Source: an uncultured Aquincola sp.
GTDB lineage: Bacteria > Pseudomonadota > Gammaproteobacteria > Burkholderiales > Burkholderiaceae
Assembly (NCBI GenBank): GCA_937883885.1
Contig: CAKZXL010000924.1
Span: 1-6,597 of the forward strand
Direction of reading: 5' to 3'
DNA length: 6,597 nucleotides
The translations under genes and the position numbers were made by a program. The notes beneath the pieces are model-generated. The model ran no database searches, was not told where the DNA came from, and saw only the letters and a list, made by a program, of their open reading frames with translations. The first letter of the stretch is position 1; every line of letters starts with the position of its first letter. Positions 1 through 5,467 of this stretch are shown here, one piece after another.

Positions 1-48
1 ATCAAAGACTTGGCGAACGACGCTGCTCTCCAGCTCGCCCGCCCTCAC
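1..48 (-). CDS. Possible start of a downstream gene, truncated by the window edge
   Basis: A GTG codon at 48-46 overlaps the TGA stop of the histidine kinase gene (47-45) in a GTGA arrangement, the same style of junction as the ATGA between tatD and the ankyrin gene in this window. From that GTG the frame stays open to the window edge and reads MRAGELESSVVRQVFD. Third codon positions are mostly G or C (about 12 of 16), which fits coding but is weak over 16 codons. The fragment is too short to assign a family. If real, it is the third gene of the KaiC-like/kinase operon and might encode the output partner of the kinase. The opposite strand is also open here (positions 1-105), so a convergent gene end cannot be excluded. 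Low confidence. Confidence 0.35.
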   Translation of the reverse strand, partial: MRAGELESSVVRQVFD

Positions 49-1724
49 GGTCCGACACCCACCTTCAACAACCGCTGCACCGCCGCCAGCCAGGCCTCTT
101 CGGTGTAGGGCTTGCTCAGCAGCGGAAAGCCCGCCTGGCTCACGCGCTCGGGGGCGCCGGCGTAGCCGGAAGTCAGCAGGATGGGCAGTCCGGGGTGCAG
201 TTCGCGCAGGCGCAGCGCCAGTTCCACGCCGTCCATGCCGCCGGGCATCAGCACGTCGGAAAACACCAGGTCGTGGCCGGTGAGGTCGGCCTTCAGCGCC
301 TCGGCGGCCGAGCGGGCGCTGCTGGTCTCGAAGCCCAGCGCGCGGATCATGGTCTCCACCGCCTCGGCCACCGCCGGGTCGTCTTCCACCACCAGCACCC
401 GACGCGGGCGGTCCATCGCGGGCGCCGCGGCCGGCGCTTCGCTGCCCCGCTGCACCACCGGGCGGTCGGTGGTGGCGGCGCGTGGCAGCCACAGCCCGAT
501 GGTGGTGCCAGTGCTGCCCGTGCGCAGCACCGCAGCCGCACCGCCGCTCTGGCGTGCAAAGCCGTAGACCTGGCTCAGGCCCAGGCCGGTGCCCTTGGCC
601 GGCGCCTTGGTGGTGAAGAAGGGCTCGAACGCCTGGCGCGCGGTGTCTTCGCTCATGCCGCTGCCGGAGTCGCGCACCTCGATGCACACGAAAGCCTCGT
701 CCGCCGGCCGGGCGCCCTCCCCGCCGCTGGCCAGGGCGGCGGCCAGGGCGGGGGGTGGCTCGTCGGCATTGGCCACGGCCACGTCGATGGTGCCGGGGCC
801 GTGGATCGCGTCCTGCGCATTCACCACCAGGTTCATCACCGACATTTCCAGCTGGGCCACGTCGATGGTCACCGGCCAGGTGCCCGGCGCCACACGCACG
901 GTCAGCCGGATTTCCTGCCGCACCGCACGCTGCAGGAATTCGCCGAAGGCGGCCATCACGCTGGCCAGGTCCACCGTCTGTTCGACCAGCGGCTGGCGGC
1001 TGGCAAAGGCCAGCAGCTGCTGCGTGAGCTTGCTGCCCCGCGCCGTGGCCTGCTTGATGGTGGTCAGCGCCTTGTGCTGCAGCTCCGGCCGCGCCTGCGC
1101 CCGCTGCGCCAGCGTCACGCTGCTGTTGACCACCTGCAGCAGGTTGTTGAAGTCGTGCGCCACGCCGCCGGTGAGCTGGCCGATGGCTTCCATGCGCTGA
1201 GACTCCACCAGCTGCTGCTGCGTTTCCTGCAGCTGGGTGAGCGTCTTGCGCAGCGTGCGGGTGCGCTGGCGCACCTGGTCTTCCAGGTGCTCGGCCGAGG
1301 CCGACAGCCGCGCCATGTGGTCGGCCAGCACATGCTGGCGCCGGCGGCTGCGCACCGCGGCGGCCACGGCGCTGAGCAAGGTTTCCCAGCGCAGCGGCCG
1401 CTGCAGCAGGGTGACGTGGCCCAGCCGGTCGAACAAGGCCTGCCGCTGCGTGGCGGTGCCGCTGACGCGGCGCGAGGTCAGCGCGATCACCGGCAGGTCG
1501 CTCCAGGGCGGCTGCTGCGCCAGGCAGCTGGCCAGCACCTCCACCGGCCCCGGGCCGCAGGCTTCTTCGGTGATGACGAGCGCGCCGGCCTCGCGGCCGA
1601 CCGCTTCGCAGACTTCTTCCACCGTGGTGCAGCACACGGCCCGCAGCTCCAGGTGGGCCGCGACCTCCACCAGCACCTCGTCGTCGTGCCGCGAGCCCGT
1701 GAGGATGAGCAGGCGTTCCTGCAT
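45..1724 (-). CDS. Soluble hybrid sensor histidine kinase with two receiver domains
   Basis: A 559-residue cytoplasmic kinase expected to autophosphorylate on His and pass the phosphate to Asp. Domains in order: a receiver-like fold (about 3-125) in which the usual phospho-Asp region reads ITEEACGPG and the usual Lys-Pro is Arg109-Pro110, so it is probably not phosphorylated; a coiled coil (about 135-178); HisKA with His190 in GGVAHDFNN; HATPase_c with N box Asn302, G1 DSGSG (352-356), F box FEPFFTTK (366-373) and G2 KGTGLGLS (377-384); an Ala/Pro-rich linker (about 415-440); and an intact C-terminal receiver with Asp448/Asp449, phospho-acceptor Asp490, Thr518 and Lys538. No membrane segment or DNA-binding domain is visible, so the input is cytosolic. 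The ATG at 1724 was chosen because it lies 2 nt after the KaiC-like stop and begins the receiver fold; the frame is open further upstream, but that part is a shadow of the neighbouring gene. No clear Shine-Dalgarno is present, which suggests translational coupling. The signal sensed is unknown. Confidence 0.9.
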   Translation of the reverse strand: MQERLLILTGSRHDDEVLVEVAAHLELRAVCCTTVEEVCEAVGREAGALVITEEACGPGPVEVLASCLAQQPPWSDLPVIALTSRRVSGTATQRQALFDRLGHVTLLQRPLRWETLLSAVAAAVRSRRRQHVLADHMARLSASAEHLEDQVRQRTRTLRKTLTQLQETQQQLVESQRMEAIGQLTGGVAHDFNNLLQVVNSSVTLAQRAQARPELQHKALTTIKQATARGSKLTQQLLAFASRQPLVEQTVDLASVMAAFGEFLQRAVRQEIRLTVRVAPGTWPVTIDVAQLEMSVMNLVVNAQDAIHGPGTIDVAVANADEPPPALAAALASGGEGARPADEAFVCIEVRDSGSGMSEDTARQAFEPFFTTKAPAKGTGLGLSQVYGFARQSGGAAAVLRTGSTGTTIGLWLPRAATTDRPVVQRGSEAPAAAPAMDRPRRVLVVEDDPAVAEAVETMIRALGFETSSARSAAEALKADLTGHDLVFSDVLMPGGMDGVELALRLRELHPGLPILLTSGYAGAPERVSQAGFPLLSKPYTEEAWLAAVQRLLKVGVGP

Positions 1725-1726
1725 GG

Positions 1727-3187
1727 TCAGCAGGCAGGCAGGGTCGCCGCAAGGTCGGCCTGCATCGCATCGCCGATGTGCAGGCCGCCGCGCGCCAGCG
1801 TGAACGCATGCGCCCGGCTGGAATGGCGGCCGGTGCGGTTCTTGATGACGGTGATCGTGCGCCGCAGGTCGTGGCCGGCCTCGTGGTAGCGCATCAGCAC
1901 CACCGCGTCGCTCAAGAAGGACAGGTCGATCGGCGACTCCAGCGGCTCCACCACGCCCCGCTCGGCCAGCACCATCAGCGTAACCACACCCTGGTGCGAC
2001 AGGTAGGTCAGCAGCTCGTGCAGCTGCAGCATCAGCGCCTGTTCCTCGGGCATGGTCTCGAGGTAGCTGTTCAGGCTGTCGATCACCACCATCGAGGCGC
2101 CGTTGTCCTCCACCTGGCGGCGCACCTTCCACACGAATTCACCGGGCGAGATGCGCGTGGGATTGGCGCGCTCCCAGTGCATCGCGCCGCTGGCCACCAG
2201 GGCGTTGAAGTCGAAGCCCAGGTGCTCGGCGCGCTCCTGCGCACTGGCCTGCGCCTCGTCGAACGAGAAGTAGGCGCTGCGCTGCCCCCCGCGGGCCGCG
2301 GCCTGCAGCAACTGCATCGCCAGCGTCGACTTGCCGACGCCAGAAGGCCCGGTGAGCACCGTGGTGCTGCCGCGCGACAGGCCACCGCCGAACAGCGCGT
2401 CCAGCTCGGCGCTGCCGCAGGACTGCACCTCGCGCGGATGTCCGGTTTCGTGCTCCTGCGCAATGAGGCTGGGAAACACGATCAGCTGGCCGCGCTGGAT
2501 GACGAAGTCGTGCCAACCGCTCTGGAAGTCGCCGCCGCGCATCTTCACCACCCGCAGCCGGCGCCGCGCGGCGCCATAGCTGCGCTCGGTCATCTGCAGG
2601 CTGACCACGCAGTGCACCATGGCCTGCAGGTCGTAGTCGCCGCCCTCGGTCATGTCGTTGAGCAGCAGCACGGTGGCGCCCGACTGCAGCAGCTGGCGGC
2701 GCAAGGCCATGATCTGCCGCCGGTAGCGGTTGGGCTCGGTGGCCAGCAGCCGCACCTCGGCCAGCGAATCGATGACCACCAGCGTGGCCTGGGTGTGCGC
2801 CACCGCATCGACGATCTGGTCGATGGTCTCGCCCAGGTCCAGCTCGCTGGGCTCGAGGATGCTCTGGTCGAGCCCCCGGCGCGATTGTTCGGGCGCCAGT
2901 TCCAGCACCTCGATGCCCTTCAAGTGCCAGCCGTGGCTGGCTGCGCTGGCCGCGAGTTCCTCGGCGGTCTCCGACAGCGCCACATACAGGCCGCGCAGGC
3001 CGCGGTCGCGGCCGGCCACCAGGAACTGCGTGGCCATCGTCGTCTTGCCGGTGCCGGGGCGGCCTTCCACCAGGTGCACCCTGCCCTTGCCCACGCCACC
3101 TCGCAGCACCAGGTCCAGTTCGGGGATGCCGGTGGGTATCCGCTCGAGCTGTTCGCCCTCGGCGATGTCTGCACTTGCTACTGTCAT
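1727..3187 (-). CDS. KaiC-like double RecA-domain ATPase
   Basis: A 486-residue protein with two tandem KaiC/RecA-type ATPase domains. Domain I (about 14-245) has Walker A GRPGTGKTT (42-50) and Walker B VVIDS with Asp140. Domain II (about 250-475) has Walker A GPSGVGKST (280-288) and Walker B VVIDS with Asp370. The position of the paired catalytic glutamates reads Ser72-Glu73 in domain I and Asp310-Glu311 in domain II. By alignment from memory with Synechococcus KaiC, Ser431 corresponds to Ser423 here but Thr432 to Phe424, and the KaiA-binding C-terminal tail is missing, since the protein ends soon after domain II. Cyanobacterial clock function is therefore unlikely; automatic labels of 'circadian clock protein KaiC' would be over-annotation. 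The ATG at 3187 has a strong AGGAGG 5 nt upstream, but that motif sits in a hairpin. The histidine kinase gene follows after 2 nt, so the two proteins probably act together, perhaps as an ATP-dependent switch on the phosphorelay (inference). Confidence 0.9.
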   Translation of the reverse strand: MTVASADIAEGEQLERIPTGIPELDLVLRGGVGKGRVHLVEGRPGTGKTTMATQFLVAGRDRGLRGLYVALSETAEELAASAASHGWHLKGIEVLELAPEQSRRGLDQSILEPSELDLGETIDQIVDAVAHTQATLVVIDSLAEVRLLATEPNRYRRQIMALRRQLLQSGATVLLLNDMTEGGDYDLQAMVHCVVSLQMTERSYGAARRRLRVVKMRGGDFQSGWHDFVIQRGQLIVFPSLIAQEHETGHPREVQSCGSAELDALFGGGLSRGSTTVLTGPSGVGKSTLAMQLLQAAARGGQRSAYFSFDEAQASAQERAEHLGFDFNALVASGAMHWERANPTRISPGEFVWKVRRQVEDNGASMVVIDSLNSYLETMPEEQALMLQLHELLTYLSHQGVVTLMVLAERGVVEPLESPIDLSFLSDAVVLMRYHEAGHDLRRTITVIKNRTGRHSSRAHAFTLARGGLHIGDAMQADLAATLPAC

Positions 3188-3190
3188 GAT

Positions 3191-3206
3191 CCCTCCTGCG
3201 GGAGGG
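3191..3206 (-). promoter_or_regulatory. Hairpin enclosing the Shine-Dalgarno of the KaiC-like gene
   Basis: Read on the minus strand, the leader is CCCTCC-CGCA-GGAGGG followed by ATC and the ATG. The two arms are perfectly complementary over 6 bp (five GC pairs, one AU) with a 4-nt loop. The right arm contains the AGGAGG ribosome binding site except for its first A, which lies in the loop. If the full stem forms in the mRNA, ribosome access to the operon would be reduced. The sequence is seen directly; the regulatory role is inference. Confidence 0.5.
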
Positions 3207-3211
3207 CCTGG

Positions 3212-3226
3212 GCAATCAGCGAGCCT
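3212..3226 (-). promoter_or_regulatory. Candidate sigma-54 (-24/-12) promoter for the KaiC-like/kinase operon
   Basis: The minus strand reads AGGCTC-GCTGA-TTGC, close to the sigma-54 consensus TGGCAC-N5-TTGC. The invariant GG and GC are present with exactly 10 nt between them, and 8 of the 10 consensus bases match. The predicted transcript start is near 3201, giving a leader of about 14 nt. No convincing sigma-70 -10 box was found between the upstream terminator and the start codon. GG-N10-GC is common by chance in GC-rich DNA, and no enhancer-binding site was recognised, so this stays tentative. Confidence 0.3.
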
Positions 3227-3230
3227 GGGA

Positions 3231-3257
3231 CAACAAAAAGCCGCCCTGTGGGCGGCT
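3231..3257 (-). terminator. Intrinsic terminator after the small acidic-tail gene
   Basis: On the minus strand an 8-bp perfect stem, AGCCGCCC-ACA-GGGCGGCT, is followed at once by TTTT and then GTTG. This is a textbook Rho-independent terminator starting 11 nt past the stop codon of the small gene. It should separate that gene from the KaiC-like operon 43 nt further on, so the operon needs either its own promoter or read-through. The plus-strand side lacks a matching T tract, so it is one-directional. Confidence 0.9.
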
Positions 3258-3268
3258 GGGTGCGGGGT

Positions 3269-3460
3269 TCAGACTTCGCCGTCTTCGGCGTCATCGTCGC
3301 CGTAGTCGATGTCGTCGTTCTTCGGAATCAGCGGCTTGTCCAGCGGGCGGCAGATGCGGCTGCTCAGGCGGGCCAGGCGCTCCGAGCGCTCGACGGCGCG
3401 CAGCACCACGTCGGGGTTGATCATCAGGGCAAAAGGATTGGCGGCAGCCGTCTTGATCAT
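3269..3460 (-). CDS. Small conserved-looking hypothetical protein with acidic tail
   Basis: A 63-residue protein with no recognised domain. Residues 1-40 hold a basic, probably helical segment (VVLRAVERSERLARLSSRIC) followed by RPLDKPLIPK; the last 15 residues are almost all acidic (DDIDYGDDDAEDGEV). There is no signal peptide or membrane segment, so it is likely cytoplasmic. The ATG at 3460 is preceded by GGAG six or seven nt upstream, and the gene ends in a strong intrinsic terminator, which together support a real, separately transcribed gene. I have a general impression of similar short proteins in Burkholderiales genomes but know no function. The mixed basic-helix and acidic-tail layout could suit a protein- or nucleic-acid-binding role; that is speculation. 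Confidence 0.75.
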   Translation of the reverse strand: MIKTAAANPFALMINPDVVLRAVERSERLARLSSRICRPLDKPLIPKNDDIDYGDDDAEDGEV

Positions 3461-3500
3461 CGTTCTCTCCAGACGCCGGCACCATGCCCGCGATGAAAGA

Positions 3501-3527
3501 ACTTTACGAAGCAGCCGAACGCCGCAA
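3501..3527 (-). promoter_or_regulatory. Weak candidate sigma-70 promoter for the small gene
   Basis: In the 116-nt gap between the ankyrin gene and the small gene, the minus strand holds TTGCGG (3527-3522) and TAAAGT (3506-3501) with a 15-nt spacer. The -10 matches 4 of 6 consensus bases, and the spacer is shorter than the preferred 17 nt. This is the most AT-rich part of the gap and lies about 40 nt before the start codon. A promoter is expected somewhere here, but this one is only a guess. Confidence 0.2.
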
Positions 3528-3576
3528 CAGTCGTCCTCGGGCCAAAGCCCGCGTCGGAAGATCGCTGACAGGGGCG

Positions 3577-4239
3577 TCAGCGCATCAGGGACTTCAGCCG
3601 GTCGGCCAGGTTGTCGCGGTCCTGCGAGCGGGCCATGTCGGCCGCGGTGTAGCCGGCCTGGTTCTTGGCCTTCACGTCCACGCCGCGCGCCAGCAGGAGG
3701 TCGACGGTGCGCTCGTCGCCATTGCGGGCGGCCATCATCAGCGGCGTGGTGCCGTTGGGGCTGAGGGCCGACACATCGCCGCCCTGCGCCAGCATGAACT
3801 GCAACATGCGGTGGTCGGGCGCGATGGCCGCGTAGTGCATCGGCGACCAGCCCGGCTTGTTGACCTTAGCGCCGCGCTTGACGAGCCGCTGCGCCCAGTC
3901 GAGGTAGCCGCGCATCGCGGCCATCATCAGCGGGGTTTCGCCCACCGGGTTCTCGGCATTCACGTCCAGCTGCGGATGGGCGAAGAGGGCCTCGGCCGCC
4001 TTCAGCGATTCGTCCTTGAAGGCCAGCGACAGCGCCACCTGGCCGCGCGGGTCGCGGGCATTGGGGTCGAAGCCGCGCGCCAACAGGTCGCGGATGATGT
4101 CCGGCGCGTCGATGTTGATCGCGCGGAAGAAGTCTTCGTAGGAGCCGGCACGCGCGGGCAGCGCGGCCAGGCCGGCCAGCGAGGCGGCGCCGGCCAGCAG
4201 CAGGCGACGGTGCATGGCGGTGTGCAATGGCAGGCTCAT
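3577..4239 (-). CDS. Exported ankyrin-repeat protein
   Basis: A 220-residue protein with a likely signal peptide and about five ankyrin repeats. The N-terminus has Arg11-Arg12 followed by a hydrophobic stretch (13-28) and a likely signal peptidase site PARA|GS after residue 31; the twin arginine makes Tat export possible, though the motif is not ideal. The mature part (from 32) carries repeats of about 32-34 residues: GETPLMMAAMRGYLDWAQRL (100-119), WSPMHYAA (131-138) and GTTPLMMAARNG (163-174) are the clearest. It should act as a periplasmic protein-binding scaffold; the partner is unknown. The ATG at 4239 overlaps the tatD stop in an ATGA junction with a weak GGGGTGG upstream, which favours it over the Met at residue 9 (ATG at 4215). 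The frame is open further upstream within tatD, but that part is a shadow. It is the last gene of the tmk-holB operon. Confidence 0.88.
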   Translation of the reverse strand: MSLPLHTAMHRRLLLAGAASLAGLAALPARAGSYEDFFRAINIDAPDIIRDLLARGFDPNARDPRGQVALSLAFKDESLKAAEALFAHPQLDVNAENPVGETPLMMAAMRGYLDWAQRLVKRGAKVNKPGWSPMHYAAIAPDHRMLQFMLAQGGDVSALSPNGTTPLMMAARNGDERTVDLLLARGVDVKAKNQAGYTAADMARSQDRDNLADRLKSLMR

Positions 4240-5024
4240 GCGGCCACCCCGAAGAGCCGCTCGAAGTTCTCGCTGGTCACGCGGCCGATTTCCTCGGCGC
4301 TGCAGCCCTTCAGCTCGGCCAGCTGGGCGGCCACGTGGGGCACATAGGCCGGCTGGTTGACCTTGCCGCGGAACGGCACCGGCGCCAGGTAGGGGCTGTC
4401 CGTCTCGATCAGCAGCCGGTCCATCGGCACCCAGCGCGCCACCTCGCGCAGGTCTTGCGCATTGCGGAAGGTGAGGATGCCCGAGAACGAGATGTGAAAG
4501 CCCAGATCCAGCGCCGCACGCGCCACCTCGGCCGTCTCGGTGAAGCAATGGAACACGCCACGCGGGGCTTCACCCGGGCCGGCGCCCTCCTCCCGCAGGA
4601 TGGCCAGCGTGTCGTCACTGGCGCTGCGGGTGTGGATGACCAGCGGCTTGCCCAGCGTCCGCGCCGCGCGGATGTGGGTGCGAAAGCGCTCGCGCTGCCA
4701 GGCCATGTCTTCGATGCTGCGGCCGTTCAGGCGGTAGTAGTCCAGGCCCGTCTCGCCGATGGCCACCACGCGCGGGCGGCTGCCGAGGTCCATCAGGTCT
4801 TCGTAGCTGGGCTCGCGCAGGCCTTCGGTGTCGGGGTGCACGCCGGCGCTGGCCCAGAAGTTGTCGTACTGCAGCGCCAGCGCATGCACCGCGTCGAACT
4901 CTTCCAGCGTGGTGCAGATGACCAGCGCGCGGTCGACCTGGGCTTGCGCCATGGCGGCGCGGATGTCGGGCATGCGCGGGGCGAAGTCGGCCATGCTGAG
5001 ATGGCAATGCGAATCGACGTACAC
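4236..5024 (-). CDS. TatD-family metal-dependent hydrolase (YcfH type)
   Basis: A 262-residue TIM-barrel hydrolase of the TatD DNase family, full length for the family (about 260). Metal-ligand motifs are all present: DSHCH with His6 and His8, GVHP (His63), GETGLDYY with Glu91, IHTR with His131, FHCF with His159, and ETDSPYLAP with Asp209. Family members have 3'-5' exonuclease or DNase activity on single-stranded or damaged DNA, and some act in D-aminoacyl-tRNA editing; the substrate here is not determined by sequence. The start is GTG at 5024, 3 nt after the pilZ stop, and gives the family's typical beginning, M-hydrophobic-V/I-DSHCHL. There is no good Shine-Dalgarno, so coupling to pilZ is likely. 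In E. coli the homologue ycfH directly follows holB; here pilZ sits between them, as in Pseudomonas. I leave the symbol empty because tatD and ycfH are both used for this position. Confidence 0.95.
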   Translation of the reverse strand: MYVDSHCHLSMADFAPRMPDIRAAMAQAQVDRALVICTTLEEFDAVHALALQYDNFWASAGVHPDTEGLREPSYEDLMDLGSRPRVVAIGETGLDYYRLNGRSIEDMAWQRERFRTHIRAARTLGKPLVIHTRSASDDTLAILREEGAGPGEAPRGVFHCFTETAEVARAALDLGFHISFSGILTFRNAQDLREVARWVPMDRLLIETDSPYLAPVPFRGKVNQPAYVPHVAAQLAELKGCSAEEIGRVTSENFERLFGVAA

Positions 5025-5027
5025 GGG

Positions 5028-5462
5028 TCAGATGGTTTGCGTGGGCTTGGCCGATTGCACCGAGGTGCCGAGGATTTCCTCGATCTTCAGCTTCATCACG
5101 CGGGTTTTTTCGTCGGTGGGAAAACGCACGCCCACGCCCTGGGTGCGGCCGCCCGAGGCATTGGCCGGGGTGATCCAGCCCACCTTCCCGGCCACCGGGT
5201 AGCGCTGAGGGTCGTCGGGCAGCGACAGCAGCAGGTAGATCTCGTCGCCCAGCTTGTAGTCGCGCGTGGTGGGCACGAACAGCCCACCGTCAGAGAACAG
5301 CGGTACGTAGGCGGCATACAGCGAAGCCTTGTCGCGGAACACCAGCTGGATGACGCTGGGCCGGCCGCTGGCGGCGGGCGCGGTGCCCTGCGTCATCGGC
5401 GCGGTTACCGGTGTGGCAGTGGCGCCAGGCGCAGCGCCGGGGCGTGCAGCGGGTTCGTTCAT
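5028..5462 (-). CDS. pilZ: Type IV pilus biogenesis protein PilZ
   Basis: A 144-residue protein matching the founding PilZ of type IV pilus assembly. The core runs from about 36 to 131, with LYAAYVPLFSDGGLFVPT (48-65), YKLGDEIYLLLSLPDDP (69-85), VAGKVGWITP (90-99) and GVGVRF (109-114), and the tail ends KPTQTI, like the PTHTM ending I recall for P. aeruginosa PilZ. The RxxxR and D/NxSxxG motifs that bind cyclic di-GMP are absent, as expected for this subgroup, which works through protein partners (FimX and the PilB ATPase in Xanthomonas) rather than by binding the nucleotide. An Ala/Pro/Thr-rich N-terminal extension of about 34 residues precedes the core; P. aeruginosa PilZ is about 118 residues and largely lacks it. 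The ATG at 5462 lies 5 nt after the holB stop, without a clear Shine-Dalgarno. The holB-pilZ-tatD order is also that of Pseudomonas. Confidence 0.95.
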   Translation of the reverse strand: MNEPAARPGAAPGATATPVTAPMTQGTAPAASGRPSVIQLVFRDKASLYAAYVPLFSDGGLFVPTTRDYKLGDEIYLLLSLPDDPQRYPVAGKVGWITPANASGGRTQGVGVRFPTDEKTRVMKLKIEEILGTSVQSAKPTQTI

Positions 5463-5467
5463 CGTGC

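Noticed and set aside
195..1889. Long plus-strand open frame of 564 codons opposite the histidine kinase
   Set aside because: It is rich in Gln, His, Arg, Ala and Gly with no recognisable domain, as expected from the antisense of a GC-rich gene. The minus strand there encodes a complete kinase with all catalytic boxes.
1725..2132. Upstream extension of the histidine kinase frame by 136 codons
   Set aside because: The extension lies wholly within the KaiC-like gene in another frame and is low-complexity Arg/Gly/Ala. The ATG 2 nt after the KaiC-like stop begins the receiver fold.
1727..3187. Reading this gene as a true circadian clock kaiC
   Set aside because: There is no kaiA or kaiB in view, Thr432 is replaced by Phe, and the KaiA-binding tail is missing. 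KaiC-family ATPase is as far as the sequence goes.
1778..3496. Long plus-strand open frame of 572 codons opposite the KaiC-like gene and the small gene
   Set aside because: It has the same His/Gln/Ala-rich antisense composition and runs through a terminator and an intergenic region. The minus strand gives two intact P-loop ATPase domains.
3538..3551. Hairpin CGGGC-CAAA-GCCCG after the ankyrin gene as a terminator
   Set aside because: The stem is only 5 bp and no T tract follows on either strand. The small inverted repeat CTGAC...GTCAG at 3565-3580 over the ankyrin stop was rejected for the same reason. No convincing terminator for the core operon was found.
4240..4548. Upstream extension of the ankyrin frame
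   Set aside because: It overlaps tatD by over 300 nt, lacks any motif, and would bury the signal peptide that begins near 4239.
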